Source: an uncultured Prevotella sp.
GTDB taxonomy: Bacteria; Bacteroidota; Bacteroidia; Bacteroidales; Bacteroidaceae
Reading direction: 5' to 3'
Length of the DNA: 13,610 nt
Assembly: GCA_934190685.1 (NCBI GenBank)
Contig: CAKPTK010000062.1
Location: 1-13,610 of the forward strand
Position numbers and translations under genes: made by a program. The stretch's first letter is position 1. Every line of letters starts with the position of its first letter. The notes under the pieces were generated by a model that was not told the DNA's origin, made no database searches, and worked only from the letters and a program-made list of their open reading frames with translations. Shown in pieces: positions 1-7,336 of this stretch.

Positions 1-244
1 CCGAAGACCCGACCGACGAGCCGAAGGCGACGCTGGAAATCGTCAAGGCTGTGGAGGGCGATCCGTCTTGCAGTGTGATTTTCTTTGCATGCACCTCTAT
101 AGGCAGCGTCATCACATCTGTCTGTGCAATGCTGTCCAACGGAGTTTCTACGCCTTGTACCATGTTCTGTCCTTTCCTGTGGCATGCCACAAAAGCGAAG
201 AACGCCATGAAAAAGCATAATGTGCTGAATATCTTTCTCTTCAA
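1..244 (-). CDS. Small lipoprotein of unknown function, 5' part only (runs off left edge)
   Basis: The first 81 codons of a minus-strand gene are visible and the frame is open to the window edge. The N-terminus reads KRKIFSTLCFFMAFFAFVAC: a basic start, a hydrophobic stretch and a Cys at about residue 21, as expected for signal peptidase II processing. The residues after the Cys (HRKGQN) are basic, not the acidic run that usually sends Bacteroidetes lipoproteins to the cell surface, so an inner-leaflet or periplasmic place is more likely (inference). I chose a TTG start at 244 because it restores the basic N-terminus; the next in-frame ATG at 208 would leave a very short signal, and an in-frame TAA lies just upstream of 244. 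A -7 box sits about 32 bp upstream. I do not recognise the mature part, and it shows no clear link to glycan use. The opposite strand is also open here, but lacks any such signals. Confidence 0.65.
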   Translation of the reverse strand, partial: MKRKIFSTLCFFMAFFAFVACHRKGQNMVQGVETPLDSIAQTDVMTLPIEVHAKKITLQDGSPSTALTISSVAFGSSVGSS

Positions 245-275
245 GTTCCTATAGTCTTTGGTTTAATTCTATCTG

Positions 276-307
276 CAAAGATAGTGCAAAATGAGAGAAG
301 AACGAAA
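276..307 (-). promoter_or_regulatory. Promoter of the left-edge lipoprotein gene
   Basis: On the minus strand TATCTTTG (276-283) matches the Bacteroidetes -7 consensus TAnnTTTG exactly. Nineteen bases upstream lies TTTCG (303-307), a fair match to the TTTG-like -33 box. The leader before the TTG at 244 would be about 25 nt. The 19 bp at 272-290 recur exactly at 6592-6610, before the 246-residue membrane-protein gene. Confidence 0.6.
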
Positions 308-382
308 TAAATTCATTTATTTCTTCTTCCGAATGCTGCCTATCTTATTTAAAGACAGTGCAAATGAGAAAAATATAAAACG

Positions 383-421
383 AAAAAGGGGATATGCCGC
401 ATATTGTACTGACATATCCCC
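383..421 (-). terminator. Intrinsic terminator after susD1
   Basis: A perfect 9-bp stem (388-396 with 413-421, GGGGATATG/CATATCCCC) closes a 16-nt loop. On the minus strand it is followed by a run of five T (383-387). It lies about 43 bp past the susD1 stop and ends the susC1-susD1 unit before the promoter of the next gene. Confidence 0.8.
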
Positions 422-463
422 CCAAAGCGTATCTTCGTTTTTACTTATGATGCAAAAGCGAGA

Positions 464-2308
464 TTAGTACTTCGGATGCTGTTGTCCCTTCAAACCTGCG
501 TTCACATCAATGATGCTGGTTTGGTTGAGAGGCAACAATTCCACTTGGTTCTTAACCAAGCCACGGAACAGACTGGTAGTCATCCAAGTCTCCGTATCTG
601 CAATTTTCTTACCATTGTTGTTCAAGTCCGAGGCTCCGTCAAACATGGCGCTGATGGTATAACCTTCAGCTGCAAGGCTGGCTTTCTGCTCATCTGTGAG
701 GTCTAGATAGTCCTGGTGTTCAATGGCGAGGAACTGGGTAGGCCACTCTGTGGCGATGGATGTCTTGTAAGCCCAGTACTTAGGCACATTGGCATAAGGA
801 GCCTCATGGCGCGCCAATTTCAACAGATTTTCCTTGTTTTCGGTCAGTGTTTCGTAGAGGATTCCCCAACGCACCAAGTCTGTACGACGCAGGCCCTCAA
901 AACCGAGTTCCAGCTTACGCTCCTTGATGATAGCGTCGCGGAAGCCCTGATAAGTGGAAGGAATCTCACCGATTTTGCTCTCGTCACCGCCAAAAGCACG
1001 AAGGCGCACCTCCTTAAGGGCATCCTTGGCAGCGTCTGTCGGTGCACCATTGTACTCGTTCAGCGCCTCGGCATACATGAGCAGCACATCGGAATAGCGG
1101 AGCAATGGGAAGTTCATATTGCGCTGATTCACTTTCAAACCAGAGTTTTCGCCCCAATCGGCACGGTATTTACCGGCGGTCATATTGCTGAAAGTGTTGG
1201 CTTTGCGCACATTTTTCACCTTATTAAATGTGGTCACGCCATAGTTGCAAATAGCCACATCACGACGAGTGTCACCGTCAGCGAAATCGAAATAGTAAGT
1301 AGGATTGGCAATCATGGCAGGGCCTGTCTTGCCATAGATGCTGTTCTTGTCACAGAAAGAACCGATGGTATAACCCACAGAGGCTCCGTTGACATTGGTT
1401 CCATACTGTCCATATTGGAGCATCAACTCTGAATCGTCAGTCTTGACGAGCAGGTCGTGGAACACGCCGGCATAGCTGCTGTTCAAAGCATTCTCTTTCT
1501 TGGCGATGACTGCTTGGCATGCATCGGCTGCAATCTTATAAAGTTCCTTCACACGGTTGGCATCCGAACGCTGAGCCAACTGCACTGTAGAGGGATCATA
1601 AGTATTGAGGTCCCAACGGAGCGAGTAGCCGGCGGCATAAAGGGCTACACGGGCAAGGATGCCATAGGCGGCATTCTTGGTAAAACGCTCGGTGGTGCTT
1701 ACCTGACCTTCACTCTTCCATGCCAACAGGTCGGTGGCACGCTGCAAGTCGGCAATAATCTGGTCATAGATGACATCACGACTCACACGGGAAGAAGTGA
1801 AAGTTCCAAGATCAGCCACAGGAACGGTGGTAAAAGGCACGTCGCCGAAGAAGCGAATCAGGTTCCAATAATCCATGGCGCGAACAGCAAGGCTCTCGCC
1901 AAGCAGTTGGTTGATTTTCTTCTGCTCAGAATCAGAACTGCCCTTCATCTTCTCCAGATTCTTGATGCAGTTGTTGGCATACTCTATACTTGAATACATG
2001 CCATTGTAAACACCGGCAGGTGCATTGGAGGTGGTATAGACATAGTTGCCTACCTGATTCTTGGAGTTGGTCTCGCTCTCGGTAGAGATACATTCGTCTG
2101 TACCCATGCCCAACTGATAATACATCTCACGGTTGAAAGAGCTGGGATAGCAGCCGACAACAGCCAGCTCGGTCTTCTCCACGCTGCTGAATGTAGACTC
2201 GTTGTCATATTTTGACTCGGAAGGCATGTCGAGCCAGTCTTGGCACGATGTTCCGACAAGCGCCATGAGCATCATGCAACCAGCCATATATATGTTTTTT
2301 CTTTTCAT
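464..2308 (-). CDS. susD: SusD/RagB family surface glycan-binding lipoprotein (pair 1)
   Basis: This is a 614-residue SusD-like lipoprotein. It would bind an oligosaccharide at the cell surface and act as the lid on its SusC channel. The N-terminus (MKRKNIYMAGCMMLMALVGTSC) is a lipoprotein signal with the probable acylated Cys at 22, followed by QDWLDMPSES, the usual start of mature SusD proteins. The family C-terminal motif is clear at about 462-482 (ERKLELGFEGLRRTDLVRWG). The middle has the helical repeat character of the family, with ESLAVRAMDYWNLIRFFGDVPF around 139-160. The ATG lies 13 bp after the susC1 stop, so the two are co-transcribed. The length is somewhat above the common 500-600 residues. 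Ligand specificity cannot be read from sequence; pectin is suggested only by the distant PL11 gene. Confidence 0.95.
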   Translation of the reverse strand: MKRKNIYMAGCMMLMALVGTSCQDWLDMPSESKYDNESTFSSVEKTELAVVGCYPSSFNREMYYQLGMGTDECISTESETNSKNQVGNYVYTTSNAPAGVYNGMYSSIEYANNCIKNLEKMKGSSDSEQKKINQLLGESLAVRAMDYWNLIRFFGDVPFTTVPVADLGTFTSSRVSRDVIYDQIIADLQRATDLLAWKSEGQVSTTERFTKNAAYGILARVALYAAGYSLRWDLNTYDPSTVQLAQRSDANRVKELYKIAADACQAVIAKKENALNSSYAGVFHDLLVKTDDSELMLQYGQYGTNVNGASVGYTIGSFCDKNSIYGKTGPAMIANPTYYFDFADGDTRRDVAICNYGVTTFNKVKNVRKANTFSNMTAGKYRADWGENSGLKVNQRNMNFPLLRYSDVLLMYAEALNEYNGAPTDAAKDALKEVRLRAFGGDESKIGEIPSTYQGFRDAIIKERKLELGFEGLRRTDLVRWGILYETLTENKENLLKLARHEAPYANVPKYWAYKTSIATEWPTQFLAIEHQDYLDLTDEQKASLAAEGYTISAMFDGASDLNNNGKKIADTETWMTTSLFRGLVKNQVELLPLNQTSIIDVNAGLKGQQHPKY

Positions 2309-2321
2309 GATTTTGTTTTCT

Positions 2322-5300
2322 TTAGAATGTTATATTAAGACCCAAAACAAAGCTCTTGGCCTTTGGATAAGAAGAGTTGTCGATGCCTGGAGTCAGCGAG
2401 CTGCTTGAAGCGGACACCTCTGGATCATAGCCTGAATAGCCTGTGATGGTAGCGATGTTGTTGAGTGTGCAGTAAACGCGGGCACTCTGCAAACCGATTT
2501 TGCCGATGAGAAGTTTTGGGAAGGTATAGCCCAAGGTGATGGTGCTGATACGCAGATAGGAACCATCCTCAATGTAATAGTCCAAAGCATCAGTAATGGC
2601 AATCTTATTTTCTGAATGCAAACTCCACATGGTTCCGGCATTGTACTGCTGAGGGTTCAACTCTGCCAAACGTGCCAAGCTGGTTGACTCTTTACCAGTG
2701 AGCGGATCAATCAGTTTGTAGCGGTCCTTCATCACACTCAGTGTGTTCTGGTTTGGCAGATAAGGACCGATAAAGCGCTGCGAACTCATGTTGAAGACAT
2801 CGTTGCCCACACTGAAGGTGCAGAACACTGACAGGTCGAAGTTCTTGTATTTGAAAGTGTTGTTCAAACCACCGGTAAAGTCTGGGGCAGCATTGCCAAT
2901 CACTGTACGGTCGTTGGTAGACCATACAGGGTTGCCGTCCTTGTCGGTTTCGCCGGCTGTGGTAACATACTTCACGTCACCGGGCTTGATGCTTGATCTG
3001 GTCTTTCCCTTGAGATAAGGCACACCATTCTTAAGAGTGTAAGTACCGTCGGCATTCTGGGTGAAATCGTCGGTGGTGTACACACCGGCATACTTGTAGC
3101 CATAGAACTGGCCCAGCGGTTTGCCCACCTCAACGAGGAAGTCTACACGTGAGTCGTAGTTCTGGATGAAAGAATTGCTACCTGAGCCATCACCATAGAG
3201 AGACACCACCTTGGACTTGTTGAACGAGATATTGAAATCCGTGGTCCATGTGAACGCCTTGGAACGTATGTTGACAGAGTTGAGCACCAACTCAACACCC
3301 TGGTTGCGCACAGAAGCAAGATTCTGATACTGGTAGGAATAACCGGTAGAAGAAGGGATACGGTTCTTGATGAGCAGATTGGAAGAGGTGTTGCGATAGA
3401 GGTCTACCGTACCATTCAGTCTGCTGTTGAACAAGCCGAAGTCAAGACCGAGGTTGAGGGTACTGGTTTTCTCCCACTTGATGAGAGGGTTACCCAGCGT
3501 GCTGCCTGGTTGCAGTGTAGGCACATCAGACTTACCGCTCACATAGTGGCCGGCAGAGTAGTCTGTGGCATACATATTGTTGTCGATGTTGTCGTTACCG
3601 GTTGTACCGAAGCCGAAGCGTAGTTTCAAGTTGGAGAACACCTTCTGGTTTTTCATGAAGTTTTCCTCGATGATACGCCAAGCTACTGATGCTGATGGGA
3701 AATAACCCCACTGATGCCCCTTGGCAAACTTGGACGAACCATCGGCACGAAGGGTGGCAGTCAAGAGGTAACGTTCGTTGTAGTTGTAAGAAACACGACC
3801 GAACACGGAAACAAGTCCGCGCTCACTCACACCCGAACCATATTTATAAGCAGAACCCATAGAAACATTGTTCAAGCCGAAGTTGGCATTGGGGAAGTTG
3901 TGATACTCGTTGTCGAGGTTCATGCTGTTGGTATAATAGGTCTCCTGACCCAAAAGGGCGTCAACCTTGTGAAGGCCGAACTTGTGTCCCCAAGAAAGAG
4001 TATTGGTCAACTGCCAAGAGTACTTCTCGTCGTTGTTGCGGTATCCATAAGGACCGCCATAGTTTTTGGCTGTAGAGGTGCGACCGTCATCCCAATAATC
4101 CTGACGTACCTGGCTCCACTGGTAGCTGAAAGCTGTTCGCCAAGTGAAATCCTTCAGGAAATCGAACTCGATACCACCATTGGCAGTGAAGAGGCGTGTG
4201 TACTTTTTGTTGTCAACAGCGTCATTGGTCAGAATCGGGTTGATGATATCGTAGCTGCTGTTAATCAGCGACATATCATTGCTGATATCTGTCTTGATCA
4301 GTTCTTCGTTGGTATATCTCGCACCACCGGTTACAGGCTGGAGAATGGTGTTCTTAAGGGCGCCACCCAACGAACCGCCACCTTCGACCATGGTGTTCTG
4401 GAAACTTGTGCTAAAATCAAAGCGCACACCCTTCCACAGTTCATGGTTCAATTTCAAACGGATACTGTTCTTGTCATAGCCATGTTTCGACATGATGCCG
4501 TCCTCACCAGTGTAGTTGTAGCTCAACAAGTACTTGGTCTTGTCGTTGCCACCGCTGATAGAGAGGTTGTGGTTCTGGCTGAAACCTGTTCCGCCAAACA
4601 CTTCGTCCTGCCAGTCAATGCCTGGACGGTTGGCATATTCAGAATGGATTCTGTCGTAAGCACCTGTATAGAAATCATCGGCATTCACATCACCACCGAA
4701 ATAAGAAGCGAAGTTGTTGGCGTTGCCTGCCAGTGTTTGGAGCTCATATTGATACTTTACATAGTCTTCCACACCGAGCACGTCGAGTTTCTTGCCCAAT
4801 TTATTGAAGCTGAAATAGGCATTGTAAGTGACGTTAGTCTTGCCTGCATGGGCTGACTTGGTGGTAATCAAGATTACACCATTGGCACCACGGGCACCAT
4901 AAATGGCTGTGGCAGACGCATCCTTCATAATATCGATTGACTCAATATCGTTGATATCAATCTGCTGAAGGGCATTGTCCATCTCAAAGCCGTCAACGAT
5001 GTAAAGAGGTTTGGAACTTTGGGTGATGGACGTACCTCCACGAACGGTGATGTTGATTTCGGCACCGGGAGCACCACTTTGTGTCACCACGCTCACACCA
5101 GCAGCCTTACCGGAAAGGGCTTGGGCAGCAGTACTGACAGGCATGGAAGCCAAATCGGATGCGGAAACGGAAGAAGCGGAACCCGTCAAGTCCTTACGTT
5201 TCACCTTGGCATAACCGATAGAGACAACTTCGTCAAGCATTTGACTGGTCGCCTCCATCTTCACGTTGATGTTGGTGCGGCCTTTGATTTCCACCAACTT

Positions 5301-5552
5301 GGTCTTGTAGCCCACGTAGGAGAACTCAAGTTGCTTGGTTGAAGCCGGAACGGTAATCTTGTAGTTACCGTCAAGGTCTGACACTGTGCCGGCAGAGCCA
5401 GGCACCGCTTTGACCGTGGCACCGATGATGACATCGGCATCATCACTCACATTACCCGTGATGGTGATGTTTTGCGCAAAGGTCAAAGCCGGAAATACTA
5501 ACAATGCCGTGAGCGCACAGCACAGTTGGTACAAAAATGTTTTGTTTTGCAT
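2322..5552 (-). CDS. susC: SusC/RagA family TonB-linked outer membrane transporter (pair 1)
   Basis: This 1076-residue protein would form the outer-membrane channel that imports glycan fragments using TonB-ExbBD energy. A signal peptide spans residues 1-26 (ending LTFA before Q27). A carboxypeptidase-regulatory-like beta-sandwich follows (about 30-100, with GATVKAVPG, SDLDGNYKI and SYVGYKTK). Next come the SusC signature region DEVVSIGYAKVKRKDLTGS (107-125) and the plug domain (about 130-235, with ALSGKAAGVSVV, ITVRGGTSI, PLYIVDG and DASATAIYGARGANGVILIT). The rest is a beta-barrel ending in Phe (SFVLGLNITF), as outer-membrane proteins do. There is no STN domain, so control by a dedicated anti-sigma factor through this protein is unlikely. 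The signature reads VSIGYAK instead of the common VVIGYGT, a small variation. It is first in a two-gene unit with susD1. Substrate unknown. Confidence 0.96.
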   Translation of the reverse strand: MQNKTFLYQLCCALTALLVFPALTFAQNITITGNVSDDADVIIGATVKAVPGSAGTVSDLDGNYKITVPASTKQLEFSYVGYKTKLVEIKGRTNINVKMEATSQMLDEVVSIGYAKVKRKDLTGSASSVSASDLASMPVSTAAQALSGKAAGVSVVTQSGAPGAEINITVRGGTSITQSSKPLYIVDGFEMDNALQQIDINDIESIDIMKDASATAIYGARGANGVILITTKSAHAGKTNVTYNAYFSFNKLGKKLDVLGVEDYVKYQYELQTLAGNANNFASYFGGDVNADDFYTGAYDRIHSEYANRPGIDWQDEVFGGTGFSQNHNLSISGGNDKTKYLLSYNYTGEDGIMSKHGYDKNSIRLKLNHELWKGVRFDFSTSFQNTMVEGGGSLGGALKNTILQPVTGGARYTNEELIKTDISNDMSLINSSYDIINPILTNDAVDNKKYTRLFTANGGIEFDFLKDFTWRTAFSYQWSQVRQDYWDDGRTSTAKNYGGPYGYRNNDEKYSWQLTNTLSWGHKFGLHKVDALLGQETYYTNSMNLDNEYHNFPNANFGLNNVSMGSAYKYGSGVSERGLVSVFGRVSYNYNERYLLTATLRADGSSKFAKGHQWGYFPSASVAWRIIEENFMKNQKVFSNLKLRFGFGTTGNDNIDNNMYATDYSAGHYVSGKSDVPTLQPGSTLGNPLIKWEKTSTLNLGLDFGLFNSRLNGTVDLYRNTSSNLLIKNRIPSSTGYSYQYQNLASVRNQGVELVLNSVNIRSKAFTWTTDFNISFNKSKVVSLYGDGSGSNSFIQNYDSRVDFLVEVGKPLGQFYGYKYAGVYTTDDFTQNADGTYTLKNGVPYLKGKTRSSIKPGDVKYVTTAGETDKDGNPVWSTNDRTVIGNAAPDFTGGLNNTFKYKNFDLSVFCTFSVGNDVFNMSSQRFIGPYLPNQNTLSVMKDRYKLIDPLTGKESTSLARLAELNPQQYNAGTMWSLHSENKIAITDALDYYIEDGSYLRISTITLGYTFPKLLIGKIGLQSARVYCTLNNIATITGYSGYDPEVSASSSSLTPGIDNSSYPKAKSFVLGLNITF

Positions 5553-5628
5553 AAAGTTAAGTTTTAAAATTTTAGTTTTGTGTTACCCTTAAATTTGTAT
5601 CTTGAATACTCTTTTTAAATAACTACTG

Positions 5629-5636
5629 CAAAGTTA
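5629..5636 (-). promoter_or_regulatory. Probable promoter (-7 box) of susC1-susD1
   Basis: On the minus strand TAACTTTG fits the TAnnTTTG consensus and lies about 77 bp before the susC1 ATG. The matching -33 box is poor (TGG about 20 bp upstream, near 5656), so activation by a regulator is plausible, as for most SusC/SusD units. The other bases of 5553-5826 hold the terminator of the gene on its right and nothing else I can name. Confidence 0.5.
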
Positions 5637-5762
5637 ATACAAATTCTTTATTCTGCCATGTAATTATGTAGGGAAAAATATACAAAAATACCGATACCGC
5701 CTATCTTTTTCAAGGATGCTTCTGCCTTACCCACTCATGTACAAGCAATTGGAAATAAAGAC

Positions 5763-5800
5763 AAAGCCGATACCTCTCATGAAAAAGAGTCATCGGCTTT
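5763..5800 (-). terminator. Terminator after the membrane-protein gene
   Basis: A 9-bp stem, AAAGCCGAT (5763-5771) with ATCGGCTTT (5792-5800), is extended by an inner CTCT/AGAG pairing after a 2x2 internal loop. On the minus strand a T-rich tail (TTTGTCTTTATT) follows. It lies 27 bp past the stop at 5827 and separates that gene from the susC1 promoter. The plus-strand tail is also T-rich, but no plus-strand gene ends here. Confidence 0.7.
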
Positions 5801-5826
5801 TGTTCCCATTTTAGAGAAATACTGCG

Positions 5827-6567
5827 CTATAGGGGGAAATCATCCTCTGAGACAAGGGGGAACCCCAACTTATCCACATATACCGTATTTTTCTCTTCTT
5901 CCAACCTTACGTTTTCCTCCTCCAGTATTTCCGTCATGGTGCCGGCAAACGTTTCATGAATCTTCAGCAACCGATAGAGAATGTCACTGAAATAATGGTC
6001 TATGTCGGGAATCTCCTGTATCAGCAAATGGGTGGTGGAGGTACATATCTGTATCTTTTTAAAAAAGGTCGTTGAGTATAGCGTGAAGCCCATACTGTTC
6101 TCGTTTACCCGATTTATCGCCTCACGGACTCTTTCATTGATTCCTTTTTCACAAACATAAATTGGATATTGTCTCCAATCCATATCTATAAGCGTGAACG
6201 AAGTTCCTTCTGAGGACACCTGTAAAAGAATACGATCACCCATAAAATGAAACTCATAGCAATCATAATCATCTTTTTCACAATATATTACTTTGTATTC
6301 CAAGTTCATCTTATCCAACTGTTGCAGGCACAAATCTCTTGTTGTAAACTTGCAGGGGATCGTATCTTCATCCTCATCGGTTTCCAACAAGGTTTCGTCT
6401 CCATCCTCGCAAGGGCTGCCCTTGTCTTTACGCCAGTCGAAGACCGCCCAACACAACAAAAGCCCCACCACAATTAAAGCGAAACTCTGTTTTTTGTCTA
6501 TGTCCATACACAGCAAGGCCATTGCCGTAAGCATTGTCAGGGACACTATAATTAAAAATTTCCTCAT
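5827..6567 (-). CDS. Membrane-anchored protein with an acidic linker and a possible YbjN-like domain; function unknown
   Basis: This 246-residue protein begins with two hydrophobic segments (about 4-21 and 28-44) joined by a short loop. Basic residues at the N-terminus (MRK) and after the second segment (WRKDK, 45-49) suggest a hairpin anchor with the C-terminal part in the cytoplasm. An acidic linker follows (about 53-69, mostly E and D), then a soluble alpha/beta region (75-210). Its order (TTRDLCLQQLDKMNLEY, then YEFHFMGDRILLQVS, then INERVREAINRVNENS) recalls the YbjN / type III chaperone-like fold; this is a pattern impression, not a firm match. Residues 212-232 are a charged helix (EILEEENVRLEEEK). 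There are nine cysteines, unusual for an exported protein and consistent with a cytoplasmic domain. I prefer the ATG at 6567 over the one at 6573 because AAAAGGA lies 6 nt before it, whereas it abuts the earlier ATG. It has its own promoter and terminator and no evident tie to the glycan genes. Confidence 0.8.
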   Translation of the reverse strand: MRKFLIIVSLTMLTAMALLCMDIDKKQSFALIVVGLLLCWAVFDWRKDKGSPCEDGDETLLETDEDEDTIPCKFTTRDLCLQQLDKMNLEYKVIYCEKDDYDCYEFHFMGDRILLQVSSEGTSFTLIDMDWRQYPIYVCEKGINERVREAINRVNENSMGFTLYSTTFFKKIQICTSTTHLLIQEIPDIDHYFSDILYRLLKIHETFAGTMTEILEEENVRLEEEKNTVYVDKLGFPLVSEDDFPL

Positions 6568-6595
6568 ACACATTCCTTTTTAGTTTTTCTTTCTG

Positions 6596-6614
6596 CAAAG
6601 ATAGTGCAAAGATA
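6596..6614 (-). promoter_or_regulatory. Tandem -7 boxes before the membrane-protein gene
   Basis: TATCTTTG occurs twice on the minus strand (6596-6603 and 6607-6614), 11 bp apart as TATCTTTGCAC-TATCTTTGCAG. Both match TAnnTTTG exactly. No convincing -33 TTTG lies 19-21 bp upstream of either. A third match (TACTTTTG) is at 6662-6669. Initiation from the proximal box gives a leader of about 25 nt with the AAAAGGA ribosome site. Confidence 0.6.
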
Positions 6615-6745
6615 AAAGAAATAATTGACATCCACGTACTTTCATTCTATTTGCAACCTTGCAAAAGTAAGATTTCCATTTCACCTTTAAGGGTTTTCTC
6701 TAAGAGTCGCGCATTTACACATTTCTGCAAAGTTTTCAGCCAATC

Positions 6746-6848
6746 ATCATACATTCCTACACAAACCGCTCGCACCCCCTGTGTTTATGCGGACTTTGGC
6801 GATGTAGGATGGACAGAATATCCTACACAAATCATACATTATCCTACA
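6746..6848 (+). repeat. Left arm of a 103-bp inverted repeat
   Basis: This arm is the reverse complement of 7134-7236 with six mismatches in 103 bp (about 94% identity) and no gaps; paired positions sum to 13982. The perfect core is 37 bp (6776-6812). Beyond the outer end, after 8 diverged bases, nine more bases match (6729-6737 with 7245-7253, AAAGTTTTC), so a weaker arm of about 120 bp is possible. The arm holds four exact copies of TCCTACA or its complement, plus one near copy. It also contains its own hairpin, TGTAGGAT (6803-6810) with ATCCTACA (6820-6827) around a 9-nt loop. I see no target-site duplication. Confidence 0.95.
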
Positions 6849-7133
6849 TGATTGGTGGATAAAAACGCCCTTAAATGGTGAACACGAGCATTTGTAACCA
6901 CCGCATCAGTTGCCCAAAATGAGTTCAGAAATTTGGGCAACGAGTGAACACCGCGTGTTCATCGATTGCCCACGGCCTTGAACCATCTTCAACAAAGCCG
7001 TTTCACACCCGTAACAGGGGCAGTAAGGACACTAAACATGGTCAACGGAAAAGAAATAGGAACGAAAGGGGTGCATGGGCACCTCAAAAATGGCGGTAAA
7101 ATTGAAGTATAAAGGCAAAAAATGACGGTTTTG
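6849..7133. other. 285-bp non-coding interior of the inverted-repeat element
   Basis: I see no gene here. Two hairpins stand side by side: TTGCCCAAA/TTTGGGCAA (6910-6918 with 6932-6940, 13-nt loop) and TGAACAC/GTGTTCA (6945-6951 with 6955-6961, 3-nt loop, extended by CGA/TCG around one bulged G). TGAACAC also occurs at 6879-6885, so the motif is repeated. A small GGTGC/GCACC hairpin lies at 7070-7083. I found no TAnnTTTG box on either strand, no transposase fragment and no recombinase gene. Confidence 0.6.
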
Positions 7134-7236
7134 TGTAGGATAATGTAGGATTTGTGTAGGATATTCTGCCCATCCTACATCGCCAAAGTCCGCATAAACA
7201 CAGGGGTTGCAAGCGATTTGTGTAAGAATGTATGAT
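7134..7236 (-). repeat. Right arm of the 103-bp inverted repeat
   Basis: Reverse complement of 6746-6848 at about 94% identity. The six differences are scattered single bases, four of them in the outer third. It carries four exact TGTAGGA copies (7134-7140, 7144-7150, 7155-7161 and, inverted, 7173-7179) and a degenerate TGTAAGA at 7221-7227. The hairpin seen in the left arm is conserved (7155-7162 with 7172-7179). Its outer end lies about 48 bp from the terminator of susD2, so the element fills the space between two transcription units. Confidence 0.95.
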
Positions 7237-7283
7237 ATTTCATCGAAAACTTTTTCAGAAAAGGAAAAAGAGAGAAAAAGAAA

Positions 7284-7323
7284 TCAGACAGTCTCAAGGG
7301 CTGTATGCCTTGAAACTGCCTGA
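7284..7323 (-). terminator. Strong terminator after susD2
   Basis: The arms 7284-7299 and 7308-7323 form a 16-bp helix around an 8-nt loop. Two positions are A-C mismatches on the plus strand but G-U wobbles in the minus-strand RNA, so the helix is unbroken only in the direction of susD2 transcription. A T-rich tract follows on the minus strand (about 7261-7283). It begins 13 bp past the susD2 stop. Confidence 0.85.
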
Positions 7324-7336
7324 TAAAAAATTCTAT

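Noticed and set aside
3714..4856. A 380-codon open frame on the plus strand
   Set aside because: It lies wholly inside susC1 on the other strand, has no recognisable domain and arises from the codon use of the real gene. The same applies to the plus-strand frames at 716-1432, 1457-1993 and 11225-12184.
6651..6851. A 66-codon plus-strand frame across the left arm; the matching frame in the right arm is also open (shared PCVYADFGDVGW)
   Set aside because: All six base differences between the 103-bp arms fall at codon positions 1 or 2 and change the amino acid, the opposite of what a conserved protein would show. There is no promoter or ribosome site for it, and the frame is best explained by the repeat itself.
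6849..7133. Invertible promoter like those switched by Mpi-type recombinases
   Set aside because: No TAnnTTTG box is found in the interior, no recombinase is nearby and the arms are much longer than usual crossover sites. I keep DNA inversion only as a test under the main finding.
6722..7261. Complete insertion sequence
   Set aside because: There is no transposase or transposase remnant between the arms and no clear target duplication; only a non-autonomous element could be proposed.
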